From NCBI GenBank assembly GCA_027923965.1, contig AP026969.1, forward strand, positions 3,782,001-3,846,000: a stretch of DNA of 64,000 nucleotides. The letters are read 5' to 3'. How positions within the stretch are numbered: position 1 is the stretch's first letter; every line of letters starts with the position of its first letter. Below the pieces are notes generated by a model, which was given only the letters and a program-made list of their open reading frames with translations, was not told the DNA's origin and made no database searches. Both the position numbers and the translations under genes were made by a program. Shown here piece by piece: positions 48,247 through 57,797 of the stretch. This stretch comes from Comamonadaceae bacterium OS-1. Lineage in GTDB: Bacteria; Pseudomonadota; Gammaproteobacteria; Burkholderiales; Burkholderiaceae_C.

Positions 48247-51200
48247 CTAACGCGCCAGTACCGACCTCAACGCCACGCCTGTCGCCGTTCCCAAGGCCAC
48301 CACCGCCTCCGGCGCAGCCGCCGCCACGATGCGACCACCGCCATTGCCGCCGTCCGGCCCCAGGTCGATCACCCAATCGGCCTCGGCGATCACGTCCAGG
48401 TCGTGCTCGATGACCACCACGCTGTGGCCGCCGTCGACCAGACGGTGCAGCACGCGGATGAGTTTTTCCACGTCGGCCATGTGCAGGCCCACGGTGGGTT
48501 CGTCCAGCACGTACAGGGTGTGCGGGGCTTTTTGGCCGCGTTTGGTGATGTCGTCGCGCACCTTGGCCAGCTCGGTCACCAGCTTGATGCGCTGGGCCTC
48601 GCCGCCGCTGAGCGTGGGGGACGGCTGGCCGATAGTCAGGTAGCCCAGGCCCACGTCTTTGAGCAATTGCAGCGGGTAGGCGATGACGGGCATCACGGCG
48701 AAGAAATCGACGGCTTCGTCCACTTCCATTTGCAGCACGTCGCCAATGCTTTTGCCGCGCCAGGTGACGGTCAGCGTCTCGGGGTTGAAGCGGGCACCAT
48801 GGCAGGTTTCGCACTTCACCTTCACGTCGGGCATGAAGCTCATGGCGATGGTGCGCAGGCCCTGGCCTTCGCAACTGGGGCAGCGGCCTTCGCCGGTGTT
48901 GAACGAGAAGCGCGCCGGGCCGTAGCCGCGGGCCCGGGCTTCCAGCGTCTCGGCAAACAGCTTGCGGATGGTGTCCCAGAAGCCGATGTAGGTGGCGGGG
49001 CAACTGCGCGGGGTTTTGCCGATGGGGGTTTGGTCCACCTCCAGCACGCGGTCGATAGCGGCGAAACCTGCCACATCGGCACAGCCCAACCAGGGCGCGT
49101 GTTGGCCTGCGGCCCAGCTCTCACGACCCGCTTTGGTGCTGCGCTGAACGACTGCGGTTTGCACATTGGCCAGCAGCACATCGCGCGCCAGCGTGGACTT
49201 GCCGGAGCCGCTGACCCCGGTGACGGCCACCAGGCGCTTCAAGGGCACATAGGCGGTGACGTTTTGCAGGTTGTGCATGGTGGCACCGGTTACGACCAGC
49301 CACTGCAGGGGCTCGGCCACGGCGACCGCTTCGGGCTCTGCCGCCGCCTTCTTTTTGGCAGCCGCCTTGCTCTTGGCCGTGGGGGCCACATAGGGCAGAT
49401 CGGCCACCGGCAGCGCTACCGCCGCCACGTCAAATGCGTCCACGGTGCGCCGCGCCTGCAGTGGGTGCCGCATGGCATGCAGCAGGTAGCGGCCTGTGAC
49501 GGACTCGCTTGAATCCGAGATGTCCGCCACGCTGCCCTGCGCCACCAGCCGCCCGCCGCGCTTGCCTGCGCTGGGGCCGATGTCGATGATGTGGTCGGCG
49601 CGGCGGATGGTGTCTTCGTCGTGCTCCACCACCACCAGGGTGTTGCCCTTGCTGCTGAGGGTGTGCAGGGCGTTGAGCAGAATGTGGTTGTCGCGGGCGT
49701 GCAGGCCGATGGTGGGCTCGTCGAGGATGTAGCACACGCCTTGCAGGTTGCTGCCCAACTGTGCGGCCAGGCGGATGCGCTGGGCCTCGCCGCCGCTCAG
49801 GGTGGGTGCGCCCCGGTCCAGGGTCAGGTAGCCCAGGCCCACCTCTTCCAGAAACTCCAGGCGGCTCTGGATTTCGGGCACCAGGTCGCGGGCAATGTCG
49901 GTTTCGCGCTGGCTCATTTCACCGGCGACTTGCAGGGCTTGCACCCAGACGCGGATGTCGCTCACGCTGAGGCGGGCCAGGTCGGTGATGCCCACACCCG
50001 CAAAACGCACGGCGCGGGCGGTAGCGTTGAGGCGCGTGCCCAGGCAGGTGGGGCAGGCGACATCGTGCAGGTCTTCCACCTCGGGCTCGGCAAAGGTTTG
50101 CTCGCGTCCCCCGGTGTCGTCGGCGCGCACCGAGTCGTCAAACACCGCCCGCTGGTCGCGCGTGAGCTTCACGCCCGTGCCCACACAGTCGGGGCACCAG
50201 CCGTGCTTGCTGTTGTAGCTGAACAAACGCGGGTCCAGCTCGGCGTAGCTGGTGCTGCACACCGGGCAGGCGCGCTTGGTAGAGAACACCATCACCTTGC
50301 CGATGTGCGCGGTGGGCTCGCCCGCATCCATCGCGGCCTTGAGCCCGTCGATGTTGACCAGCACATGCACCACGCCCTTGCCGTGCTCCAGTGCCGTCAT
50401 CAGGCCTTCGCGCAGGCGGGCTTCGCTTCCGGGATTCACGTCCAGGCTCAGCACCGGCAGCTCGACGGTGTGCTCCTTGAAGCGGTCGATGCGCGGGAAA
50501 TTGGTGGTGGGCAAAAAGTCGCCGTCCACCCGCAGGTGGGTGTAGTTGCGGGGCCGCGCCCAGTCGGCCAGCTCGGTGTACACGCCCTTGCGGTTCAGCA
50601 CCAGCGGAGCCATCAAGCCGATGTGCTGGCCGCGGAAGGTCTTGAGCAGTTGCGCGGCGATGCTGTCCGGCGTTTGCGGCTGCACCGCCGTACCGTCATG
50701 GATGCAGTGCTGCGTGCCCAGCTTCACATACAGCAGGCGCAGAAAGTGCCACACCTCGGTGGTGGTGCCCACAGTGGACTTGCGCCCGCCCCGGCTCAGG
50801 CGCTGCTCGATAGCCACGGTGGGCGGGATGCCGTAGACCGCGTCCACCTCGGGCCGGCCAGCGGGCTGTACGATGCTGCGGGCATAAGCGTTGAGCGACT
50901 CCAGGTAGCGGCGCTGGCCCTCGTTGAACAGAATGTCGAAGGCCAGCGTGGACTTGCCGGAGCCGCTCACGCCGGTCACCACATTGAACTGGCCGCGCGG
51001 GATGTCCACGCTCAGCGACTTGAGGTTGTGCTCCTTGGCGTTGACGATCTGGATGGCATTGGGGGGCACCAGCTTGGTCAACTTGCTGGCCCAGGCGGGT
51101 GACATTTCGCGCGCCACTTGCACGCCCAGGCCGAGGGTGGATTCGTACTCGCGCAGGGCCGCACCGGTGTGCGATGTAGGGTGGTGGCGCACGTCCTCGG

Positions 51201-54156
51201 GCTTGCCCTCGGCCACGACCAAGCCGCCACCATAGCCGCCCTCGGGACCCATGTCGATCAGCCAGTCGCTGGCGCGGATCACGTCGAGGTTGTGCTCGAT
51301 CACCACCAGGGAGTGGCCCGCGTCCAGCAACTTGCGCAACGCCCGCATCAGCTTGGCGATGTCGTCAAAGTGCAGGCCGGTGGTGGGCTCGTCGAACAAA
51401 AACAGCGTGCCTTTTTTGGCCAGCGGCTGGCGACCACTGCTTTTGGCGGCCTCCGCCAAAAAGCCCGCCAGCTTGAGGCGCTGGGCTTCACCGCCCGACA
51501 GCGTAGGCACGGGCTGGCCCAGCTTCACGTACTCCAAACCTACATCCACAATCGGCTGTAGCGCTCGCAGGACATCACGGTCACCTTCAAAAATAATAGC
51601 AGCCTCGCTGACCGTCAGGTCCAGCACATCGGCCACGTTCAAGGCCACCAGCCGGGCATCCTGCACGGCGCGGCGCTCGATGGTGATCTCCAGCACTTCG
51701 GGGCGATAGCGCTTGCCGTCGCAGTCCGGGCAGCGCAGGTACACGTCGCTCAGAAACTGCATTTCCACATGCTCAAAGCCCGAGCCGCCGCAGGTGGGGC
51801 AACGGCCATCGCCGCTGTTGAAGCTGAACTTGCTGGCGGTGTAGCCGCGCTGCCGCGAGGCGGGTGCGTTGGCAAACAGCTCGCGGATGGCATCCCAGGC
51901 CCCCACGTAGCTGGCGGGGTTGGAACGGGCGGTTTTGCCGATGGGCGACTGGTCCACAAACACCACGTCGCTCAAGAAGTCGGCGCCCAGCAGGCGGTCA
52001 TGCAGGCCGGGGGTATCCGTGGCTTTGCCAAAGTGGCGCAGCAGGGCCGGGGCCAGCACGTCCTGGATCAGCGTGGACTTGCCGGAGCCGCTGACCCCGG
52101 TGATACACACCAGGCGCTGCAGAGGGAATTCGACCGACACGTTTTGCAGGTTGTGCTCGCGTGCGCCTTCCAGCACCAGGCGGGGCGTGCTGTCGGTGAC
52201 CAGTTTCTTGAAACCCATGCCGATGGTTTTGCGGCCACCGAGGTAGGCACCAGTAAGGGTATCGGCACTGCGCAAATCATGGGTGCTGCCGTCAAACACA
52301 ATCTGCCCACCGCGCTCGCCGGGGCCAGGGCCCATATCGATCATGCGGTCGGCCGCCAGCATCACCGCCGGGTCGTGCTCCACCACCACCAGGGTGTTGC
52401 CCGCGTCACGCAGGCGCTGCATGGCCTCGATGATGCGGTGCATGTCGCGCGGGTGCAGGCCGATGCTGGGCTCGTCCAGCACAAACAAGGTGTTGACGAG
52501 CGAGGTGCCCAGCGCCGTGGTGAGGTTGATGCGCTGCACCTCGCCGCCGCTGAGGGTGCGGCTTTGCCGGTCCAGCGTCAGGTAGCCAATACCCACGTCG
52601 CACAGGTATTTGAGGCGGGTGGTGATCTCGTCCAGCAGGAGCTTGAGCGCCTGCTCGTCGCCACCGCCTTTGCCACCCCGCTCGGCACGGCCACCCAGAA
52701 TGCGGTCGGCCTGCAGGTCGAAGAAGCGGCGCAGCCGGTCGATGGGCAAGAGCATCAGGTCGTGCAGGCACAGGCCGGGCAACGCTTCCAGCTGGGTGCG
52801 GCTCCACGACACGCCCTGGGGCAGGTGACGCTTGGCCGGGTCCAGCACCGTGTTCGCATATTCCACGCTGCCCAATCGCCACAGCAGACTCTCGGTCTTA
52901 AGCCGGGCGCCCTCGCAGGCCGGGCAGGTGGTGTAGCTGCGGTACTTGGACAGCAGCACCCGGATATGCATCTTGTAGGACTTGGTTTCCAGGTACTCAA
53001 AGAAGCGCTTCACGCCAAACCAGTGCTGGTTCCACTTGCCGTTCCAGTTGGGCGAGCCGTTGACAACCCAGTGCTGGTGCTCGGACGTGAGTTTGTAGTA
53101 CGGCGTATCGCGCGGAATGCCAGCGGCCTCGGCATGGCGCATCAGGTCGTCCTGGCACTCCTGCCAGGCGGGCGTCTGCATGGGCTTGATGGCCCCAGCG
53201 CGCAGCGTCAGCTTGTCGTTGGGGATGACCAGGCCATAGTCCACGCCGATCACGCGGCCAAAGCCCTTGCAGGTTTCGCAGGCCCCCACCGGCGAGTTGA
53301 AGGAAAACATCGACGGGATCGGGTCGGTGTAGCGGATATCGCTTTCGGCGCAGTGCAAGCCGGTAGAGAACTTCCAGAGCAGCGGCTCCACCGCTTCGTC
53401 TGCGGACAGCACGTAGACGTTGACACGCCCGCCCCCGCGCTTCAAGGCCACTTCAATTGCCTCCAGCGCACGGGCCTTTTCGGTCCCTGCAATGCGAAAC
53501 CGGTCGGCCACCACATCCAGCACCTTGCGGGTGGTGGGAGCCACCGTGGCCTTTTTGCTCGTCTTGGCGGGCGTGGCGGGGGCCTCCACCGCCACCTCGC
53601 GCTCGGCCTGCACCCGGGTGAAACCGCTGGCCGACAGCCATTGCGCCACTTCTTCGGCACTGGTGTTACCGGGCAACTCAACAGGAAAAGTGAGGACGAG
53701 ACGCGGATCTTGCGCCGCTGCCGCGCGCTCGCACAGCTCGGCGTAGATGCTCTCCGGCGTGTCGTGTCGCACGGGCAAGGCGGTTTTGCTGTCAAACAGC
53801 GACCCGGCGCGCGCGTACAGCAGCTTCAAGTGGTCATTCAGCTCGGTCATGGTGCCAACCGTGGAGCGGCTGGAACGCACCGGATTGGTCTGGTCGATGG
53901 CAATCGCCGGAGGCACTCCCTCCACCTTGTCCACGGCGGGTTTGTCCATGCGGTCCAGGAACTGTCGCGCGTAGGCCGAGAAGGTCTCGACGTAGCGGCG
54001 CTGGCCTTCGGCAAACAGGGTGTCAAACACCAGGCTGGACTTGCCGGACCCGCTGGGGCCGGTCACCACCGTGAGCTCGCCGGTGCGGATATCCAGGTCC
54101 AAATTCTTGAGGTTGTGCTGGCGCGCTCCGCGGATGCGGATGGTTCCCTGGGTCAT
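48247..54156 (-). CDS. uvrA: Double-length excinuclease ABC subunit A (tandem UvrA fusion)
   Basis: UvrA recognises damaged DNA in nucleotide excision repair. Canonical UvrA has about 940 residues and two ABC modules; this protein has 1969 residues and four. Walker A motifs occur near residue 39 (GPSGSGKSS), 689 (GVSGSGKST), 1065 (GVSGSGKST) and 1650 (GVSGSGKST). Each module ends in an LSGGE-QR signature and a DEP Walker B (VLDEPSIGLH, LFDEPTTGLH, ILDEPTIGLH, VLDEPTVGLH). CxxC zinc motifs appear in both halves, for example CPTCGGSGF/CPDCDGKRY and CPSCEGQGL/CETCHGARF. An Ala/Lys-rich linker lies near 1595. I start at the ATG at 54156 (MTQGTIRIRGARQHNLKNLD). Such fusions are known in Burkholderiales, alongside a normal UvrA elsewhere. 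I see no clear LexA box upstream. Confidence 0.95.
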   Translation of the reverse strand: MTQGTIRIRGARQHNLKNLDLDIRTGELTVVTGPSGSGKSSLVFDTLFAEGQRRYVETFSAYARQFLDRMDKPAVDKVEGVPPAIAIDQTNPVRSSRSTVGTMTELNDHLKLLYARAGSLFDSKTALPVRHDTPESIYAELCERAAAAQDPRLVLTFPVELPGNTSAEEVAQWLSASGFTRVQAEREVAVEAPATPAKTSKKATVAPTTRKVLDVVADRFRIAGTEKARALEAIEVALKRGGGRVNVYVLSADEAVEPLLWKFSTGLHCAESDIRYTDPIPSMFSFNSPVGACETCKGFGRVIGVDYGLVIPNDKLTLRAGAIKPMQTPAWQECQDDLMRHAEAAGIPRDTPYYKLTSEHQHWVVNGSPNWNGKWNQHWFGVKRFFEYLETKSYKMHIRVLLSKYRSYTTCPACEGARLKTESLLWRLGSVEYANTVLDPAKRHLPQGVSWSRTQLEALPGLCLHDLMLLPIDRLRRFFDLQADRILGGRAERGGKGGGDEQALKLLLDEITTRLKYLCDVGIGYLTLDRQSRTLSGGEVQRINLTTALGTSLVNTLFVLDEPSIGLHPRDMHRIIEAMQRLRDAGNTLVVVEHDPAVMLAADRMIDMGPGPGERGGQIVFDGSTHDLRSADTLTGAYLGGRKTIGMGFKKLVTDSTPRLVLEGAREHNLQNVSVEFPLQRLVCITGVSGSGKSTLIQDVLAPALLRHFGKATDTPGLHDRLLGADFLSDVVFVDQSPIGKTARSNPASYVGAWDAIRELFANAPASRQRGYTASKFSFNSGDGRCPTCGGSGFEHVEMQFLSDVYLRCPDCDGKRYRPEVLEITIERRAVQDARLVALNVADVLDLTVSEAAIIFEGDRDVLRALQPIVDVGLEYVKLGQPVPTLSGGEAQRLKLAGFLAEAAKSSGRQPLAKKGTLFLFDEPTTGLHFDDIAKLMRALRKLLDAGHSLVVIEHNLDVIRASDWLIDMGPEGGYGGGLVVAEGKPEDVRHHPTSHTGAALREYESTLGLGVQVAREMSPAWASKLTKLVPPNAIQIVNAKEHNLKSLSVDIPRGQFNVVTGVSGSGKSTLAFDILFNEGQRRYLESLNAYARSIVQPAGRPEVDAVYGIPPTVAIEQRLSRGGRKSTVGTTTEVWHFLRLLYVKLGTQHCIHDGTAVQPQTPDSIAAQLLKTFRGQHIGLMAPLVLNRKGVYTELADWARPRNYTHLRVDGDFLPTTNFPRIDRFKEHTVELPVLSLDVNPGSEARLREGLMTALEHGKGVVHVLVNIDGLKAAMDAGEPTAHIGKVMVFSTKRACPVCSTSYAELDPRLFSYNSKHGWCPDCVGTGVKLTRDQRAVFDDSVRADDTGGREQTFAEPEVEDLHDVACPTCLGTRLNATARAVRFAGVGITDLARLSVSDIRVWVQALQVAGEMSQRETDIARDLVPEIQSRLEFLEEVGLGYLTLDRGAPTLSGGEAQRIRLAAQLGSNLQGVCYILDEPTIGLHARDNHILLNALHTLSSKGNTLVVVEHDEDTIRRADHIIDIGPSAGKRGGRLVAQGSVADISDSSESVTGRYLLHAMRHPLQARRTVDAFDVAAVALPVADLPYVAPTAKSKAAAKKKAAAEPEAVAVAEPLQWLVVTGATMHNLQNVTAYVPLKRLVAVTGVSGSGKSTLARDVLLANVQTAVVQRSTKAGRESWAAGQHAPWLGCADVAGFAAIDRVLEVDQTPIGKTPRSCPATYIGFWDTIRKLFAETLEARARGYGPARFSFNTGEGRCPSCEGQGLRTIAMSFMPDVKVKCETCHGARFNPETLTVTWRGKSIGDVLQMEVDEAVDFFAVMPVIAYPLQLLKDVGLGYLTIGQPSPTLSGGEAQRIKLVTELAKVRDDITKRGQKAPHTLYVLDEPTVGLHMADVEKLIRVLHRLVDGGHSVVVIEHDLDVIAEADWVIDLGPDGGNGGGRIVAAAAPEAVVALGTATGVALRSVLAR

Positions 54157-54362
54157 AAGTGCAGTGCTCTGGGGGGTAAGGCGAACCATTGTAGGGAGGG
54201 CATGCCAGCGCCCGAAACCTGGGGTTATTGGGCACTTCATCACGAACCCAGCACGGACTGCCTACAAAACAACATCCGCCGTGAAGTACGGCACATTGCA
54301 TTTTTTAAAAGAATACATAATTCATTGCATACAAAATTTATCCATACACAAGGCCGAATACC

Positions 54363-55313
54363 ATGAACACACTTACTCTTAAAAAGCTCAGCCTGACCGC
54401 AGTCTGCGTGGGTGCGGGCCTGGTTTTCTCCAGTGCCGCCCACGCCCTTCCCACCCTGGACCCCCTGCACATCGGCACCGCACCCACCGGCACCGGCACC
54501 GGCGCAGGTCTGGCAGGCAGCTGGTACAAGGTGGACAACAGCGCCCATTTCAGCGACTACGTCTACACCGAGACCGATCCCGGCTCCAGCCGCTATGGCC
54601 AAACCGATGCCATCAAGAACTTCAGCTGGGGCTCCGGCATCTGGGCCGCCACCGACATCGCTGCCATCGCGGCAGGCACCAACCCCTTTGTGACGGCCAC
54701 CGGCAGCACCCTGGGCGCCGTCAGCTATTCGAACAACATCTACAACAACACCGTCAACAGCGGCGGCTACGGCAACCCCTGGGCACCCGACTATGACCGC
54801 ACGTTGACCCCCATCGTCGGCGGAGCCAATGGCTGCAACCTCGCCAGCGCCAACACCGCCGCCTGCGCCGGTGAGCAAAACTATGCGGCCATCTTCACCG
54901 GCTACATCTACGTGGCCACGGCGGGGGTGTACGACTTTGGCGTATTTGCCGACGATGGCTTTCTCTTCAACTTGCTGGGTGCCAACAACACCAGCCTGGG
55001 GATGGCCCACAACTCGGTCGTGGGTAGCCCGGGCCGCGACATGTATTCGCTGGCCAACGAAAACGGCAGTACTGGCATCAATCTGGCCGTGGGCTACTAC
55101 GGCATTGATCTGAGCTACTTCAACCGCGAAGAATCCGGTGTGATCGATCTGGGCTGGCGCGGCCCGGGTGCCACCGCATGGTCGGTCATCGACAACAACG
55201 TGCTCTACAACAACGTGCCCGAGCCCAGCAGCCTCGCCTTGATCGGCATGGGCCTGTTGGGCCTGTGGGGCTCACGCAGAAGCCGCCGCGCTGCCCACTG
55301 CACTGCCGTTTAA
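54363..55313 (+). CDS. PEP-CTERM sorting domain-containing exported protein
   Basis: This 316-residue protein has a Sec signal peptide cleaved near AHA-LP at residue 29. Its C-terminal sorting tag has VPEPSSLALIGMGLLGLWG followed by a basic cluster, the PEP-CTERM signal recognised by an exosortase. The mature body is rich in Gly, Asn, Ser and Thr. It holds a segment AAIFTGYIYVATAGVYDFGV followed by FADDGFLF, resembling a PA14-like carbohydrate-binding fold. It likely ends up surface-bound or in exopolysaccharide. The gene precedes the pga operon, but a terminator lies between them. The upstream region is AT-rich. The exosortase gene is not in the window. Confidence 0.9.
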   Translation: MNTLTLKKLSLTAVCVGAGLVFSSAAHALPTLDPLHIGTAPTGTGTGAGLAGSWYKVDNSAHFSDYVYTETDPGSSRYGQTDAIKNFSWGSGIWAATDIAAIAAGTNPFVTATGSTLGAVSYSNNIYNNTVNSGGYGNPWAPDYDRTLTPIVGGANGCNLASANTAACAGEQNYAAIFTGYIYVATAGVYDFGVFADDGFLFNLLGANNTSLGMAHNSVVGSPGRDMYSLANENGSTGINLAVGYYGIDLSYFNREESGVIDLGWRGPGATAWSVIDNNVLYNNVPEPSSLALIGMGLLGLWGSRRSRRAAHCTAV

Positions 55314-55324
55314 CCCCACTACAG

Positions 55325-55361
55325 TGCGCCCGATCGCTCTATGCGACGGGCGCATTTTTTT
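55325..55361 (+). terminator. Rho-independent terminator after the PEP-CTERM gene
   Basis: TGCGCCCG and CGGGCGCA form a perfect 8-bp stem with a 14-base loop, followed by seven Ts. It lies 12 bp after the stop and separates this gene from pgaA. Confidence 0.92.
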
Positions 55362-55475
55362 CATGCATTCAATATATTTTGTAACGCCAGAAGCAAAAAA
55401 ACACGGTGTCGGAACAAAAACCAGCACACTTCTAAAGCTATCGTGGCCCGCATCGGCAGTCTGAACTGAAATCCT

Positions 55476-57755
55476 ATGGGAATACAAACTCCAAAATCGA
55501 CGCTATTTTTGGCTTTAGCGATTGCGTCGCTCACCGGCGGTGCACAGACGGTCCCTACGCCGACCAACGCCTACCAACAAGCCATTTCCAATGCCCGTGC
55601 GGGCCGCTTCGATGCCGCCTTGCCCATGCTGGAGCGGCTGGTACAACAGAACCCCCAAAGCGCCGCCTACCGATACGACTGGATCGCCGTGTTGAGCTGG
55701 TCCGACCGGCACGCCGAGGCGCTGGCCGCCAGCCAGGCTCTGGGTCTCACCGCCCAGGTACCGGATTACGTGGTGTCGGCCATCGGCAAATCGGCCCTTA
55801 ACGGTGGCCAGCCCCAGCGGGCGGAAGCGGCCTACCGCAGCCTGCTGGCCCGCCACCCTCGCGATGCCGATGCGGCTCAAGGGCTGGTCATGTCCCTACA
55901 AGCCCAGCAATTCCCGGTGGCCCCCGTGGCCGTGGCAGCGTCTGCTCCACCGCCCCCCCCCGCCGTACCCAGCCGCGACTGGTCTGCCGAGCAAGCCCAG
56001 AACGGCGCGCACATCCGGGCCGCTATCGCCGTACTGGACACCGACTTCACCGTGGCCCGCTACGCCCCGATGGACGCGGCATTGGCAGAAAACAGCAGCT
56101 TGACCCGTGAGGCCGTCGCGGCCCAACAAATGGCGATTGCACGCCGACTGCGCCTGGACCACATCGTCGGCCTGCAAGCCCGTGGTGCATCCTCCCAGGC
56201 GCTGAACGAGTTCCGGGCCCTGGAGGCCGAGGGCGATCCTCTGCCTGCGTATGCACTCAACGCCGCCGCCGATGCCCTGATGGCCCTGCGCCAGCCCGAA
56301 CAGGCCCGCACTCTGTACCAACGCGCGCTGGCCGCCGACCCCGGCAATGGCGGCACCCAAGCCGGCCTGATGTATGCCGAGCTGGAAGCCGAGAACTTTC
56401 CCGGCATGGAGCAGATCGTGCAGCAGCGCCTTGAAGCCACCCAGCGCAGCCCCGCCGCGCGCAGTACCGAGGTGTCGGCCCTGCGCTTTTCCGACCGCAT
56501 CCAGCCCGCAGCAGAAGCGCTCGCGCAGCTCAGCACCGAATTCCCTGCTGACGTGGGTCTGTGGCTGGACCAGGCCGATCTGCTCTCGCAGCGCGGCCTG
56601 CCCCGCGCCGCCGCTGAACGCTACCGCGCCGTATTGGCAGCCGAACCCGCCAGCACCAAGGCCAAGGTCGGTTTGGCCGATGCTGTATGGGCCCAGGGCG
56701 ACATCCCCGAAGCCGCAAAGATGGTGGCCGCTTTGCAAGCCGAAGCCCCGGAGCACCCGGCGGTGCAGCGTCTGGTGCGCGCATGGCAGCGCAAGCAACG
56801 GCCGTTTTTGACCAGCAGCGCCACCTGGGGCTTTGGCAGCGGCCATGTCACCGGCAATGACGATATGACCTGGTCCACCACCTTGTACAGCGGCCAAAGC
56901 GACCAGGGCCTACGCCTGTTTGCCACCCACCATCTGGCCCGCGCCCAATGGTGGTGGGACAGTGCCCACCTGTACCAGGGTACGGCCAGCCATGAACGCG
57001 GCGGCGTAGGCATGGAATGGACCCGACGCGACCTGCAGGCCACCGTAGAGCTGGGTACCGATCTGCGCAACGGCCGCGATGCCGTAGGGGCCGTGGGCGC
57101 AAACTGGCAAATCAACGACCAGCTGTCCCTGCGCGGCCGCTACGAGACCCAGACCAACGACTTCCCGCTCAAGGGCCGGGTACCGGATGTGGAGTCCAAC
57201 CTCGGAGCCCCCACCTACCTGCATGCCGACAAAAAGACCGTGGGCGTGGCTTACCGCTGGAACGAGTCGCGCCGCGTGGCCGCCGATATCTCCAGCTACC
57301 GCTTCAACGATGGCAACCACCGCACCGCCCTGGCCGCCAGCTGGTCCGAGCGCCTGTACAGCGGCTATGGCCGCACGCTGGACCTGCAAACCGCGGCCTA
57401 CACCAGCGCCAACAGCCTGCGCGATGCGGTGTACTTCAACCCCCAACGCGACTTTGCAGTTTCCGAAACCCTGGCGGCTGACTGGCTCACCTGGCGGCAC
57501 TACGAGCGCAGCTTCAACCAGCGCGTGGCAGTCAGCGTGGGCCTGTACCGCCAGCAAAGCGGTGACGGCAGCAGCAGCGCCAGCTACAGCCAAACCTACG
57601 GCTGGAACCCGTTCTACGGCGTGCACTACGAGCATGAATGGCAGTTCGGCCCCGACCGGTCGCTGCGCTACGGCATAGGCACACGGCGCTTTCCCTACGA
57701 CGGCAAATTTGAAACCAGCCGCTACATCGACGCCACGCTGAACTGGAGATTCTGA
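55476..57755 (+). CDS. pgaA: PgaA-like poly-beta-1,6-N-acetylglucosamine export porin
   Basis: This 759-residue protein has an N-terminal signal-like segment (LFLALAIASLTGGAQT). A TPR-rich periplasmic superhelix covers about residues 30-440 (AYQQAISNARAGRFDAALPM, GQPQRAEAAYRSLLARHPRD, QARTLYQRALAADPGNGG). A C-terminal beta-barrel of about 300 residues follows, rich in aromatics and ending TLNWRF. This is the PgaA layout: the TPR part guides the polysaccharide and the barrel exports it. It is followed at 42 bp by pgaC and then pgaD, so these form one operon. No pgaB deacetylase gene is present in it, which is unusual for a Gram-negative pga locus. Confidence 0.9.
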   Translation: MGIQTPKSTLFLALAIASLTGGAQTVPTPTNAYQQAISNARAGRFDAALPMLERLVQQNPQSAAYRYDWIAVLSWSDRHAEALAASQALGLTAQVPDYVVSAIGKSALNGGQPQRAEAAYRSLLARHPRDADAAQGLVMSLQAQQFPVAPVAVAASAPPPPPAVPSRDWSAEQAQNGAHIRAAIAVLDTDFTVARYAPMDAALAENSSLTREAVAAQQMAIARRLRLDHIVGLQARGASSQALNEFRALEAEGDPLPAYALNAAADALMALRQPEQARTLYQRALAADPGNGGTQAGLMYAELEAENFPGMEQIVQQRLEATQRSPAARSTEVSALRFSDRIQPAAEALAQLSTEFPADVGLWLDQADLLSQRGLPRAAAERYRAVLAAEPASTKAKVGLADAVWAQGDIPEAAKMVAALQAEAPEHPAVQRLVRAWQRKQRPFLTSSATWGFGSGHVTGNDDMTWSTTLYSGQSDQGLRLFATHHLARAQWWWDSAHLYQGTASHERGGVGMEWTRRDLQATVELGTDLRNGRDAVGAVGANWQINDQLSLRGRYETQTNDFPLKGRVPDVESNLGAPTYLHADKKTVGVAYRWNESRRVAADISSYRFNDGNHRTALAASWSERLYSGYGRTLDLQTAAYTSANSLRDAVYFNPQRDFAVSETLAADWLTWRHYERSFNQRVAVSVGLYRQQSGDGSSSASYSQTYGWNPFYGVHYEHEWQFGPDRSLRYGIGTRRFPYDGKFETSRYIDATLNWRF

Positions 57756-57797
57756 CCATGACCCCACACCGATCTGCACGCCCTCAGGAGACCTAAG

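Noticed and set aside
51580..51620. AAAAATAATAGC within uvrA, resembling the dispersed repeat
   Set aside because: The encoded segment (EAAIIFEGDRDVLRALQPI) is close to what UvrA proteins have at this place, and no other repeat block is alongside.
54157..54362. Search for a LexA box or sigma54 promoter between uvrA and the PEP-CTERM gene
   Set aside because: No CTGT-N8-ACAG pair is present. GGCACATTGC and GGGCACTTCATCAC do not have the GG-N10-GC spacing.
55400..55475. TGGCCCGCATCGGCAG upstream of pgaA as a possible -24/-12 promoter
   Set aside because: The distance between GG and GC is one base short of the required ten.
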